A DNA stretch of 64,000 nucleotides from GH45 sp046704385 (GCA_046704385.1 JBJKSB010000029.1:22035-86034), one strand, 5' to 3'; shown: positions 26,701 through 35,237, numbered from the stretch's first letter. Numbers and translations are program-made. The notes: generated by a model not told the origin, from the sequence alone.

Positions 26701-29063
26701 TTGTAATTGATAGTGCTGTCAGAATCAACGAATTTAGGTTGGAGGGTTGGGTCCGTCTGAATAGCATTAAACCCTTCTATTGAAAAATCGGACCAAGAAC
26801 TTACATTATCACCAGCATTTAGTAAAAGGTTATCAGCATTAAGCCATAAGACAAGAGTACCGTTTTCGTTTAAGTCTCTTTTTTTAAAATAGCTGGTGGG
26901 TGAAGTGGTTTCTGCTCCGCATATGTTATAGGCCGTAACTTTCCAGTACCAGGTTCCGGTTTGAGAAATGGTATACCAAATATTTGAGGTATCAAGGCTT
27001 GAAGCAGAATAATTTTGAGAAAACAAGCTGTCACTGGCGATTTCAAACAAATAATGGATTGCATTTTTGCTGTTTTCCCAACTAAAATACAATCTAAAAG
27101 TTGTATCAGAAAGCACCGTTCCATTATACGGGGATAATAAATTAAATTTACAAGCAGCAGGCATTTCATTTACAATAGAAAGAGTCTTTATTATGCTGTC
27201 GTTACAATTATTTGAAGCAGTAATTTTCAAACGGGCCTGGTAGTTATCGATGATGTTGTAAGTATAAATTGGGTTTTGTTGTGATGAAGCACCATTATCA
27301 CCAAAATTCCAAGAGTAATGATCTATGGGAAGTATAGATAAAGAAGAATCATAAAACTGAATAGAATTACCAAAACAATTTTCATATCCGTATTTAGTAA
27401 AAAAGTTAGCAGTAGGTCTATACCTGACTAAAACACAATCTTGATAGAAGTTGTTACATCCTGATGTGGTAACAGCGTTTAACCTGACAATGAAAGTATC
27501 AATAGATTGATAAAGGTGTTTTGGATTTATTTCAGATGATGACACATTATCTCCAAAGGTCCAGGTAAAGTTTGCAATAACATTTGGAGGTGTAACTGTA
27601 GTTAGGTTTAAAAAGGAGGTGCTGTCTCCATAACAAATTGTATCTGCTGCGAAAGAAACAACAGGAGCTTCGCCGGATATGCCAAATAAAGCAGTATCTG
27701 TACCCTGGCACCCTCTTGAATTTATGACAGTAACACTATAATCAGCAGCCGTTTCAATATTGATATAACTATTTGTGACATTGGTACTCCACAGATAACT
27801 TTGAATGCCGGAACCTTGTTCAAGCAAAGAAACAGCTTCGTATTTACAAACATCCCGGTCAGGGCCTAATTTGTTTTGAATGGGGAAGCTGTCAACGGCA
27901 ATTGTAATAGTATCTGAAAATTTATAATAGCCTGCATTATCGGTTATTTTTACTGAATATTTTCCAGCTGTGGTAATTGGATAGATGGTTGTACTTACCT
28001 GATTTGGAGTCCAGGAATAGGAATAATCAGCACCCAAACCGGTATCCCAGAAAAGGGTATCACCAAGACAGATTGTATCATTTGCATAGGAAGGATAATG
28101 TATAACCGGATAAATGACTTGTACAGAATCGATACTTTTAATACCAAATTGATCAGTTACCTCGACAATATAAGTTCCATCATCTGAAATCACTATTAAG
28201 GAGTCAGTGTCTACCAATATTAAAGAACCAGCGATTCGCCTAAACCATTTATAACTTTTAAACCACGGTTTATATACGTTAACTGATGTGTCAGCAAAAC
28301 CGGATTTTATTAAGATTGTATCGTTAATATTAACAGGAGGAGCATATTTATTTTGTAGATATTTTTCAACTTCTTTTTCTTTTTTTCTGCCAATAGCTTT
28401 ATGATAAATTAATATTTCAGCAATCTGACCAGTCAATCTTGAATTATATTGAGCATTATTTCCAATATAAAAATCATAACTATTAGTACCAACTAAATCT
28501 TTACTGTGTTTGTAACCACCAATTAAATTACCTCCAGAGTAAAAAAACATTGAATCAGTAGTGAGGGATACGGTGTACATGGCCCAGGTAGTATCTGCAT
28601 TATATCCGGTTGCTTTTAGATAGCCATCGGCATAAAGCCTAAGCTCTTTAGTATTTGCCACGGTTGAAACAGCAAAACTTCCATCAGGTGTATATCCTTT
28701 TGATACATACCAGGGATAATTTGAAAAACCCAGTTGTTTAATAATTATAAAAAAACTTCTTATAGAATCTATATTTAAATGATTTCCAAGGGTTAAAAAA
28801 GATGATGAAAAGGTTGCAATAGCATGATTATTAATTTGTTGTTGATTTATTTTAAAAGTTGGTTGATAAGTTAAATTGGTTTGTTCAGCTTTGTAACCTA
28901 TACCTGATAAATCATCCCATTTTACTATTTTTTCATTATTATTTAAGCCTAACGAATCAGCAACCAACCATAAACTTATACTATCAAATGCCGGAGGTGT
29001 CTGACTGAATACATTGGTAAAAAGGCAGAGAAAAAATAATATAATTAGTTTTGTTTTAAGCAT
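23751..29063 (-). CDS. Giant secreted LamG/PKD-repeat protein with T9SS type A sorting domain
   Basis: This 1770-residue surface protein has a signal peptide ending NVFSQ. Two large similar blocks follow (about residues 30-720 and 735-1190). Each has a LamG-like lectin fold (ISLWLVADSLG and LVLWLNADNLL, later GQIAEILIYHKAIGRKKEKEVEKYL and its copy), Ig-like repeats and PKD domains (WNFGDNGASSQQNP, WQFGDSASTTSSSP). Further PKD repeats, a CARDB-like domain (IDLSVLSVTAEVQNG) and a C-terminal T9SS type A sorting domain (YPNPAHDKL ... GIYIYRIEYEG) complete it. The ATG at 29063 is chosen because the -7 promoter box at 29082-29089 overlaps the upstream ATG at 29084. It is probably adhesive or carbohydrate-binding; no catalytic domain was seen. 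Confidence 0.9.
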   Translation of the reverse strand: MLKTKLIILFFLCLFTNVFSQTPPAFDSISLWLVADSLGLNNNEKIVKWDDLSGIGYKAEQTNLTYQPTFKINQQQINNHAIATFSSSFLTLGNHLNIDSIRSFFIIIKQLGFSNYPWYVSKGYTPDGSFAVSTVANTKELRLYADGYLKATGYNADTTWAMYTVSLTTDSMFFYSGGNLIGGYKHSKDLVGTNSYDFYIGNNAQYNSRLTGQIAEILIYHKAIGRKKEKEVEKYLQNKYAPPVNINDTILIKSGFADTSVNVYKPWFKSYKWFRRIAGSLILVDTDSLIVISDDGTYIVEVTDQFGIKSIDSVQVIYPVIHYPSYANDTICLGDTLFWDTGLGADYSYSWTPNQVSTTIYPITTAGKYSVKITDNAGYYKFSDTITIAVDSFPIQNKLGPDRDVCKYEAVSLLEQGSGIQSYLWSTNVTNSYINIETAADYSVTVINSRGCQGTDTALFGISGEAPVVSFAADTICYGDSTSFLNLTTVTPPNVIANFTWTFGDNVSSSEINPKHLYQSIDTFIVRLNAVTTSGCNNFYQDCVLVRYRPTANFFTKYGYENCFGNSIQFYDSSLSILPIDHYSWNFGDNGASSQQNPIYTYNIIDNYQARLKITASNNCNDSIIKTLSIVNEMPAACKFNLLSPYNGTVLSDTTFRLYFSWENSKNAIHYLFEIASDSLFSQNYSASSLDTSNIWYTISQTGTWYWKVTAYNICGAETTSPTSYFKKRDLNENGTLVLWLNADNLLLNAGDNVSSWSDFSIEGFNAIQTDPTLQPKFVDSDSTINYNSSINFNSDYLSIGNHLNIDSVKSFFIVARQHSFINYPWYISKGYTADGCFAISTSANTPEIRLYVDGTTLSTGLYADTTWALYTVSLTSDSIYLYSGDNLIKTFKHGQDLAGSNAYDFRIGGNAQYPSSFFDGQIAEIIIYADSIGRNREQEVEQYLRYKYTPPVNLTSNINMDYGFADTTISAYKPWFSSYIWTFLGDTISTDSVISAFTAGTYKVFVTDIFGFTSSDSVIVAYPIPKQISDTTICRYDTLTWNPGLKGDYSYEWGASTSSATPASLPIVETGDYWVIIKDNQGNPWYSDTAHISVNEFPATVSLGNDTTLCKGNRIYLAQGLKQSIDYHWSDGTTEDYLLLENAGTYSVTVTDSMGCVGRDSAVFGMEGIAPVPDFTVENQCIGDITQFKDISVSPDGSELSGWNWQFGDSASTTSSSPAYRFNMPGTYTVTLRVNTENCSNTLKKSVQIYHRPEAGFGPTQVCSNSPITLNDKSTSKEGAINSWLWTLPDDSVLEQQNPEYTFTTTGNNKIQLIVQTEFSCRDTVVQAIDVKPGLRADFTYGPACKGNPVYFTDASQSFLSSTLNYEWTFENGDKKYVNNPWYLFPDTGSYSVNLKVFQDINNCSNEVSKVVRVYENPAAAFNFDVFCEKNPGHITDASTSTQYPINSWKWDVENLGRFSGPDLMVKFDSAGNYNALLKITDENGCLDTVSHSIAVYALPVSSFTTSEKDGPLPLKIDFTNQTTGASFYSWNFGDGAASSDINPSHTYSDSGTFEIQLRAVSDYGCTNESKGSVRAIVPMIDLSVLSVTAEVQNGFLKVIAEIQNRGSLDMKNVIVSYKANYGQALKEVIPQTIPSTRSINYTFSTEMAVKTDVDLTYVCVTVQPNGSADELPDDNEYCLAFEEAFKTMHPYPNPAHDKLIVEYIIPFDAPVKIELYNQFGKLTEQLFDGPATAGYNRHVFDVRSLSKGIYIYRIEYEGNVKSYQVVIN

Positions 29064-29081
29064 TATCCGGATTGTTGTTAA

Positions 29082-29089
29082 CAAAGATA
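29082..29089 (-). promoter_or_regulatory. -7 promoter box (TATCTTTG) of the PKD gene
   Basis: TATCTTTG on the minus strand matches the Bacteroidota consensus TAnnTTTG and lies 19 bp before the ATG at 29063. A clear -33 TTTG was not found at the right distance, so the call rests on the -7 box. It decides the start codon of the PKD gene. Confidence 0.5.
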
Positions 29090-29194
29090 AATGTTATGAA
29101 TTGAATATACGCTAAATAGAATTTAATACATTTGGCATTTTGACGGATATTTAAGTTTTTATTATTAGTACACAAAAGGTATAATTAAAATAAA

Positions 29195-30316
29195 ATGAAG
29201 CAAAATAAAATATTCTTTCCAAATCTTGATGGATTAAGATTTTTAAGTTTTCTGTCCGTTTTTTTGTACCATAGTTTTTATACCAAATATGATTATATTG
29301 TTGATAACCCAATTTACATATTTGTTAACAGGCTTTTTGTTAACGGCAATATTGGAGTAAATTTCTTTTTTGTTCTTAGTGGTTTTTTAATTACCTATCT
29401 TTTAATTAAGGAGAAGGAATACAATGGTAAAATAAACATTCCCCATTTTTGGTTTCGCCGTATTTTACGTATTTGGCCGTTGTATTTTTTCTGTGTGTTT
29501 TTTGGGTTTTTTATTTTTCCTTTTTTAAAAACAATATGGGGTGAACATCCGAACGAATCAGCACATTTAATAAGTTATTTAACTTTCACCAGTAATTTTG
29601 ATTTAATTAAAAACGGGTTACCAGACAGTTCCGTGCTGGGAATATTATGGAGTATTGCCATTGAGGAGCAGTTTTACTTTTTTTGGCCTGTTTTAATGTT
29701 TATGGTGAAACCCCGATATTATATGCATTTATTTTTAGGAATAATTTTTATGGCATTAGTATTCAGATATTTTAATAATAATTATCTGATGCATGAATAT
29801 CATACCTTATCATGCATTAGTGATATGTCAGTAGGGGCATTGGGAGCTTTATTATCAATGAAAAAGAAGGTGTTGCATAAAATAAAAAACATAAAAAAAT
29901 ATCAGATAGCATTTATATACGCTGTATTTATCAGTATTTGTTTTTTCCGACATGAATTGTTTTTTAAATATGATTTAATAAGAGTATTTGAAAGATTGAT
30001 TCTTTCAATATTTATTTTGCTTATCATATTAGAACAAAATTTTGCTTTAAATTCATTTTTTAAAATATCACAATTTAAGACAATATCAAAATTGGGGACA
30101 ATTACCTATGGCCTTTATTGTTTACATTTTATTGGTATTTTAATTACATTAAAATTAAATGCTTTTCTAGGTTTTAATACTAAAGTGTGGCAGGTATTAA
30201 TTCTTGAAACAGGTGTAGCATTATTAATAAGTATCTTAATTAGTAAATTTAGTTATGCATATTTTGAAAGTTTCTTTTTGGGAATTAAAAACAGATTCTC
30301 GCATTTATTGGGATAA
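29195..30316 (+). CDS. Acyltransferase 3 family membrane protein (OafA/YrhL-like)
   Basis: This 373-residue integral membrane protein has about ten helices and the acyltransferase-3 hallmarks: LDGLRFLSFLSVFLYHSF, where the histidine is needed for catalysis, and RRILRIWPLYF, the conserved Arg-rich motif. LWSIAIEEQFYFFWPVL also marks the family. Such enzymes O-acetylate surface polysaccharides or lipids using acyl-CoA from the cytoplasm. There is no SGNH domain. The gene is AT-rich and opens the accessory island, so modification of the polysaccharide made by genes at 36.7-46.6 kb is plausible though not shown. Confidence 0.93.
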   Translation: MKQNKIFFPNLDGLRFLSFLSVFLYHSFYTKYDYIVDNPIYIFVNRLFVNGNIGVNFFFVLSGFLITYLLIKEKEYNGKINIPHFWFRRILRIWPLYFFCVFFGFFIFPFLKTIWGEHPNESAHLISYLTFTSNFDLIKNGLPDSSVLGILWSIAIEEQFYFFWPVLMFMVKPRYYMHLFLGIIFMALVFRYFNNNYLMHEYHTLSCISDMSVGALGALLSMKKKVLHKIKNIKKYQIAFIYAVFISICFFRHELFFKYDLIRVFERLILSIFILLIILEQNFALNSFFKISQFKTISKLGTITYGLYCLHFIGILITLKLNAFLGFNTKVWQVLILETGVALLISILISKFSYAYFESFFLGIKNRFSHLLG

Positions 30317-30701
30317 CAATTTAGAATATACAATCTCCTCTAATACCAATAATTATAGCGAAATTCAATTTCTAGTAGTCATCGCGATCCGGCAATTACG
30401 GGAGAAGTGATCTGATGAATGGTTCGTGCCAGATTGGTTTGGAAAATAGACTGCCACGTCGCAAGCTCCTCACAGTGACTCCATGTTTGTGTTGAGACTG
30501 CTTCTCCCTAAGTCTTGGGATCGCAGTGACGAAAGAGAAAAGGGTAGCTCGCATTGACACAGACAACAGGTAGGTGCAGGTATAACTATCATCAAAAAAA
30601 GCGAAATAATACAAAAAACAATACAACTAACTCCAGAAATGTTACAAGATATTATTATTTTTACCCCCGAAGTATTACAAACACATTAATTGAGCTTTAA
30701 T
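30317..30701. other. Intergenic region with degenerate dispersed repeat
   Basis: No gene was recognised. GTCATCGCGATC near 30380 recurs near 32079, each shortly after the end of the preceding gene, followed by similar GGGAGAA/CGGAGAA words. The middle part (GACTGCCACGTCGCAAGC, then GGGATCGCAGTGACG) resembles degenerate inverted repeats often left between Bacteroidota genes. It holds the promoter of the ATPase gene at 30702, but I could not identify it. Confidence 0.4.
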
Positions 30702-32042
30702 ATGTTCCAACGGAATATTATACATCAGTTGAATGCGTGGAAAACATCGCTTAACCGGAAACCTTTGGTATTACGAGGTGCCAGGCAGGTAGGCAAAACT
30801 ACTGTAGTTAACCAGTTTGCGGCAAATTTTATACAATATATTTATTTAAACCTTGAAGATCCTGACGATAGATATCTTTTTAAACCAGGTACAGGAATTG
30901 ATGCTTTAATTGATGCTATTTTTTTTTATAAAAGCAAATCAAAGCCGGTTGAAGATACCTTAATTTTTATTGATGAAATACAGCAAGAGCCCAATGCTAT
31001 TTCATTATTGCGTTTTTTCTATGAAAAATACAAGCAATATTATGTAATTGCTGCCGGATCGTTATTGGAAACTGTGTTGGATAAAAATATTAGTTTTCCG
31101 GTCGGTAGGGTCGAATATCTATATATGTATCCTTTATCGTTTGTTGAATTTTTGGGAGCTTTGGACGAAGAGCCTTCATTAGAACAATATTTTAATTATC
31201 CGGTTAACGATTTTGCCCATGAAAAATTGCTTAAACTTTTTCATTTATACACTTTAATTGGTGGAATGCCCGAAGTTGTAAAAGTATATGCTGAACAAAG
31301 GGATTTAACCAGCCTGTATAAGATTTACGAATCGTTGTTAATTGCTTATATCGATGATATTGAAAAGTATGCAAGAAATTCAACACTGACACAAGTTATG
31401 CGTCATGCAGCTTCAAATTGTTTTAATGAAGCAGGAAGCCGAATCAAATTCAATGGTTTTGCCAATTCATCCTACGCTTCACGCGAAATGGGTGAGGCTT
31501 TGCGTACACTTGAAAAAGCCAGGTTGCTTTACCTGGTATATCCTACCACGAATTATTTATTGCCTTTTAGTCCCGATGTGAAGAAAATGCCAAGGCTTCA
31601 GGTGCTTGATACCGGATTGATGAATTATTTCTCAGGAATTCAACAACAAGTATTTGGTTCAGATAGTTTAATGGATGTTTATAAGGGAAAAGTGGTTGAA
31701 CATATTGTGGGACAGGAGCTTATTGTCAATAATAGTAATTTATTACAAAACCTGCTTTTTTGGGTACGGGATAAAAAGGATTCATCGGCTGAACTTGATT
31801 ATGTATTCAGGTATCAACATATGGGGATACCCATTGAGATAAAGGCCGGTAAAACCGGAAAATTAAAATCGTTATTTCAATTTCTTGATTTATCAAAAAT
31901 ACCGCTTGCCATACGTTTATATTCGGGTAATTATAGTCGTGAAAATCATATTACCCCAAATGGTAATAAGTTTGTTTTATTAAATATCCCTTATTATTTA
32001 GCCGGGAATATTCATGTCTATATTGAAAGGGAATTTGATTAA
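30702..32042 (+). CDS. AAA ATPase with DUF4143 domain
   Basis: This 446-residue protein is of the AAA_14/DUF4143 type. The N-terminal ATPase has Walker A GARQVGKTT near residue 29 and Walker B TLIFIDEIQQ near residue 90. The C-terminal DUF4143 region contains a winged helix and a PD-(D/E)XK-like core (ELDYVFRYQHMGIPIEIKAG). The family is very common in Bacteroidota and of unsettled function; nuclease or toxin-like roles have been suggested from domain content. The ATG at 30702 is preferred to a TTG four codons earlier. It is AT-rich, monocistronic and followed by another stand-alone ATPase gene. Confidence 0.9.
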   Translation: MFQRNIIHQLNAWKTSLNRKPLVLRGARQVGKTTVVNQFAANFIQYIYLNLEDPDDRYLFKPGTGIDALIDAIFFYKSKSKPVEDTLIFIDEIQQEPNAISLLRFFYEKYKQYYVIAAGSLLETVLDKNISFPVGRVEYLYMYPLSFVEFLGALDEEPSLEQYFNYPVNDFAHEKLLKLFHLYTLIGGMPEVVKVYAEQRDLTSLYKIYESLLIAYIDDIEKYARNSTLTQVMRHAASNCFNEAGSRIKFNGFANSSYASREMGEALRTLEKARLLYLVYPTTNYLLPFSPDVKKMPRLQVLDTGLMNYFSGIQQQVFGSDSLMDVYKGKVVEHIVGQELIVNNSNLLQNLLFWVRDKKDSSAELDYVFRYQHMGIPIEIKAGKTGKLKSLFQFLDLSKIPLAIRLYSGNYSRENHITPNGNKFVLLNIPYYLAGNIHVYIEREFD

Positions 32043-32073
32043 ATTTTATAGAATTATTTTATGAAATTAAGGT

Positions 32074-32200
32074 TGTCATCGCGATCAGGTGGCTGCCGGA
32101 GAACTGACCAACGGGAGCTCATGACCAAAGGGAACTAAGCGAAGCGATCTCATGAGCGGAGCGAATAACTAAGCGAAGCAATCAGTTAAAGGGTTCGCAA
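32074..32200. repeat. Short direct repeats between two ATPase genes
   Basis: AACTAAGCGAAGCGATC at 32132-32148 recurs with one change at 32166-32182. GTCATCGCGATC at the left end is shared with the gap at 30317-30701. Nearby CTCATGA words repeat in both orientations. No coding potential was seen; it looks like degenerate dispersed-repeat debris. Confidence 0.5.
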
Positions 32201-32300
32201 CGTTTCTCATGGTATTGAGTCTGCCGTCCCGAAATCATAATTGGTTTTTATATTAAAACAAACTATATTGCCGAAAATATTCGCAACGAAAATATTCGCA

Positions 32301-33422
32301 ATGAGTTCGAAAAAAATTAAAACTGAGAATCCCTTCAAATTTGGGTCAATAGTTGACGGTAAACATTTTACAAATCGTGTAGACGAAATTACCCGGTTAA
32401 AAAACATTTTGAATAGTGCCAACCATTTAATATTAATTGCCCCCCGACGATTTGGTAAAACAAGTTTAGTGCAAAAAGCACTATCAAATATTAAGCAAAA
32501 GAGTATATATATGAATATGCAAACAGTAAATAGTGTTGACGAATTTGCGGCACTAATATTAAAAAAAGTATATAACCAATTTGGAATTGAACGATTAAAA
32601 AGCAAAATTAAAAATTTCAGAATAATCCCCGATTTAAGCATAAATCCAATTACCCAGGAGGTATCTGTTACATTTAATACCCAAACCGAAAATAATATGT
32701 ATTTGCTTGAAGATGCCCTTAATATGATTAATAATCAGGCAGCAAAAAATAATAGGATTATTTGTGTTTTTGATGAATTCCAGGACATTGAACGTATCGA
32801 CAAGAATCTGTCAGCACAATTACGGTCCATTATTCAAAATCATACAAATGTTAATTATATCTTTTTAGGAAGCCAGGAATCGATGATGAAATACATTTTT
32901 GAAAACAAGAAATCACCGTTTTATCATTTTGGTAGTTTATTGACGCTTAAACCCATCAGTAAAACAGATTTTTTTAATTTTATAAAACAAGGTTTTAACG
33001 AAACATCAGTAAACATAACTGATGACCAAATTAATGCCTTATTATCTTTTACTTCATGCCATCCTTATTATACCCAGCAATTGGCTTTTAACGTGTGGAA
33101 TACTGTCCAACTCAATAACTACAGTGATGATATTTTAGAAAATACTATTAGTCAGACAGTGCAGGTACACGACTATGATTATGAAAGGTTATGGCAAAAC
33201 CTTAATAATACTGACAGAAAAATAATTGCAGGTTTATGTAATTTAACATCAAGGCCTTTATCGTCAGAGTTTGGTAAAAAAACAGGGTTACACTCATCAA
33301 GTACCATATTAAGCGGGATTAAAAGGTTAATCGAAAAAGGTTATCTGATTTACAGCGATAATTCATATACTATTGAAGACCCTTATTTTAAACTATGGGT
33401 GAAAAATTTTATTAAACAATAG
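32301..33422 (+). CDS. Stand-alone P-loop ATPase (archaeal-type ATPase domain)
   Basis: This 373-residue protein starts at the ATG at 32301; the open frame upstream to 32241 is repeat-derived and lacks family similarity. Walker A is APRRFGKTSLVQK near residue 45, and Walker B is ICVFDEFQDIE near residue 155. The N-terminus NPFKFGSIVDGKHFTNRVDEI is typical of the PF01637-like ATPases that begin with a conserved F-G-x-x-V-x-G-x-x-F-x-x-R segment. A C-terminal winged helix (residues about 300-370, SGIKRLIEKGYLIYSD) may bind DNA. Family function is uncertain; these genes are frequent in Bacteroidota accessory DNA. Confidence 0.88.
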   Translation: MSSKKIKTENPFKFGSIVDGKHFTNRVDEITRLKNILNSANHLILIAPRRFGKTSLVQKALSNIKQKSIYMNMQTVNSVDEFAALILKKVYNQFGIERLKSKIKNFRIIPDLSINPITQEVSVTFNTQTENNMYLLEDALNMINNQAAKNNRIICVFDEFQDIERIDKNLSAQLRSIIQNHTNVNYIFLGSQESMMKYIFENKKSPFYHFGSLLTLKPISKTDFFNFIKQGFNETSVNITDDQINALLSFTSCHPYYTQQLAFNVWNTVQLNNYSDDILENTISQTVQVHDYDYERLWQNLNNTDRKIIAGLCNLTSRPLSSEFGKKTGLHSSSTILSGIKRLIEKGYLIYSDNSYTIEDPYFKLWVKNFIKQ

Positions 33423-33583
33423 AGGAAAATTTACTTAGCTGATACTGTAATATGCACCAAAGAGCAAACGGAGAGCACTGAGAAAAACACTATGCCCTCT
33501 GTGATTAAAAAATGATTCAATGCAAATAAACATTGAATACCCTATTAAACCCCAGCAGGGAATATCACAAATTCTTTATTCAA

Positions 33584-33643
33584 TGCAGTGACAACGGTGT
33601 AAGGATACATTTACCATATAATTCTATCATTCAATGGAAAAAG
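33584..33643. repeat. 60-bp block conserved upstream of two AlbA_2 genes (copy A)
   Basis: This 60-bp segment aligns without gaps to 35135-35194, with 9 mismatches by my count. The best conserved part is GTGTAAGGAT, then TTTACC, TATAATTCTA and CATTCAATGGAAAAAG. It ends about 50 bp before the AlbA_2 gene at 33693. It is either a shared regulatory element or the mark of a duplication that included both genes. Confidence 0.75.
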
Positions 33644-33677
33644 ATTTTTATTTAAAATGAAGCATGAAAGAATCAAT

Positions 33678-33685
33678 TATCTTTG
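33678..33685 (+). promoter_or_regulatory. -7 promoter box TATCTTTG just before AlbA_2 gene
   Basis: TATCTTTG fits TAnnTTTG exactly and lies 7 bp before the ATG at 33693. A transcript would start near the start codon, so the mRNA would have little or no leader. I see no clear -33 TTTG at the proper distance. Confidence 0.5.
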
Positions 33686-33692
33686 CATGACT

Positions 33693-35075
33693 ATGACAAA
33701 AGAGGAGATAGATCATATTATCTACACGGGTGAAACTGAAAACCAGGAACTAAAAAGCTCATTTAATAATAAGGTTCTTGAGTCGGTTGTGGCATTTGCC
33801 AATAAAAAAGGGGGAGTAATTTATATTGGCTTAAAAGAGAAGCAAGGAGTTGTTGGTGTTGATTTGGGGAAAGAAAGTGTACAGGGTTGGATTAATGAAA
33901 TTAAAACAAAAACGGAACCATCAATAATTGTGGATGTTGATGTTGTTAATTTTGATAATAAAAACGTTGTAATCATTCGTGTTAACGAATATCCAATTAA
34001 GCCGGTTGCTTATAAAGGAAGATATTTTATCCGTAAACAGAATTCAAACCACCAATTAAACATTAATGAGATAAACGACCTGTTTCATTTTTCATTACAA
34101 TCGTCATGGGATAGCTACGAATTTAAAGATGCGGTACTAGATGATTTAGACTTGAATAAAGTGCAAAAATTTATTGATAAGGTAAATACCGCGGAGCGCT
34201 TTTCACTAAAAGGCACGTGGCTGGAATGTTTAATTAAATTAAAGCTAATTAAGAACAATAAACCCACCAATGCTGCTATGCTTCTGTTCTCAAAAGAAGA
34301 TTTATTAGTTAATGTGCATATTGGAAGGTTCAGGTCACCTGCTTTAATAGTTGATGATCGCTTATTAAGAGGCGATTTGTTTGAGTTGGTTGAACAAACC
34401 ATGAGATATATTATCAGCCAGATAAAAGTAGCCTTTGAATTTACCGGTAAACCGGAACGTACTGAGATTTTTGAATATCCGTTGGAAGCTTTGCGTGAGT
34501 TGGTTATTAATGCCATTATCCATCGCGATTATACCAATTCATCCGATATTCAGATTAAAATATTTGACAACGAAATCACCATTTTTAATCCGGGCACATT
34601 ATTTGGCGGACTAACTATTGAAGATTTGAAAACGAATTTCTATCAGGCTCAATCCAGGAATAAACTGATCACGGAAGCTTTCTATCTTACCAAAGATATT
34701 GAAAAATACGGCAGTGGATACAGAAGGGTGAGGGATGAAATAGCGGAATACCCTACAATGAAACTTGATTTTATGGAAACGAGTGGAGGTTATTTGGTCA
34801 AGGTTAGTTATGAAAATCAAAAAACAAGCTTAAAGGATGTCGGTTTATATGTCGGTTTAAATGTCGGTTTAAATGTCGGTTTAAACCTGGAGGATATTCA
34901 AAAACAAATTTTAAGGAAAATAGAGAATGATCCTGAAATAACTATAGTTACTCTTTCAGAAAAGTTAAATATAACTACCCGGACAGTGGAACGAAACCTT
35001 GATGTTTTAAAAAAGAAAAATATAATTGAACGAATGGGATCAAAGAAAAAAGGATACTGGAAAATTATTGAATAA
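33693..35075 (+). CDS. Schlafen AlbA_2 / HATPase_c_4 winged-helix protein
   Basis: This 460-residue member of the AlbA_2 family (formerly AAA_4) has an AlbA_2 domain at about residues 1-125 (ETENQELKSSF, VAFANKKGGVIYIGLKE). A GHKL-like HATPase_c_4 domain follows (LRELVINAIIHRDYTN, ITIFNPGTLFGG, RNKLITEAFYL, EKYGSGYRRVRDE). The C-terminal winged helix is at about 405-458 (ITVVTLSEKLNITTRTVERNL-like). The start at 33693 (MTKEE) agrees with the paralogues at 43046 (MTREE) and 49385 (MTKEE). A 12-bp repeat encodes YVGL/NVGL units (residues 382-397) as a linker before the winged helix. Such proteins are thought to be transcription factors or nucleic-acid-dependent regulators; their function is unproven. 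Confidence 0.88.
   Translation: MTKEEIDHIIYTGETENQELKSSFNNKVLESVVAFANKKGGVIYIGLKEKQGVVGVDLGKESVQGWINEIKTKTEPSIIVDVDVVNFDNKNVVIIRVNEYPIKPVAYKGRYFIRKQNSNHQLNINEINDLFHFSLQSSWDSYEFKDAVLDDLDLNKVQKFIDKVNTAERFSLKGTWLECLIKLKLIKNNKPTNAAMLLFSKEDLLVNVHIGRFRSPALIVDDRLLRGDLFELVEQTMRYIISQIKVAFEFTGKPERTEIFEYPLEALRELVINAIIHRDYTNSSDIQIKIFDNEITIFNPGTLFGGLTIEDLKTNFYQAQSRNKLITEAFYLTKDIEKYGSGYRRVRDEIAEYPTMKLDFMETSGGYLVKVSYENQKTSLKDVGLYVGLNVGLNVGLNLEDIQKQILRKIENDPEITIVTLSEKLNITTRTVERNLDVLKKKNIIERMGSKKKGYWKIIE
34836..34883 (+). repeat. 12-bp in-frame tandem repeat, four copies
   Basis: Four units of (G/T/A)ATGTCGGTTTA lie end to end inside the AlbA_2 gene and encode D/Y/N-V-G-L repeats just before the winged helix. 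The unit length of four codons means slippage changes linker length without a frameshift. Confidence 0.95.
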
Positions 35076-35134
35076 TTTTACCATCAGGAACACTAGGCAC
35101 ACAAAGAAAAAAACGCAGTACTCTCTGTGTCCCC

Positions 35135-35194
35135 TGCCATGACGATAGTGTAAGGATGCGTTTACCCTATAATTCTACCATTCAATGGAAAAAG
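35135..35194. repeat. 60-bp block conserved upstream of two AlbA_2 genes (copy B)
   Basis: This is the second copy of the block at 33584-33643, about 85% identical and gap-free. It lies about 90 bp before the broken AlbA_2 gene and 36 bp before that gene's -7 box at 35230. Confidence 0.75.
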
Positions 35195-35229
35195 TATAAG
35201 CGTGATTACTGAGCAAAGCAATAGAACAG

Positions 35230-35237
35230 TATCTTTG
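35230..35237 (+). promoter_or_regulatory. -7 promoter box TATCTTTG of the broken AlbA_2 gene
   Basis: This is an exact TAnnTTTG match 45 bp before the ATG at 35282. It is the same octamer as at 33678 and 49356. No clean -33 box was found. Confidence 0.45.

Noticed and set aside
23980..28300. Several long antisense frames within the PKD gene
   Set aside because: They are antisense to a continuous, clearly coding 1770-residue frame with many recognisable domains.
32207..32641. 144-codon frame opposite the PF01637-like ATPase
   Set aside because: Antisense to the Walker A region of a well-supported ATPase; no independent support.
34836..34883. Possible CRISPR-like array
   Set aside because: The 12-bp units have no spacers and are in frame within a well-defined AlbA_2 protein.
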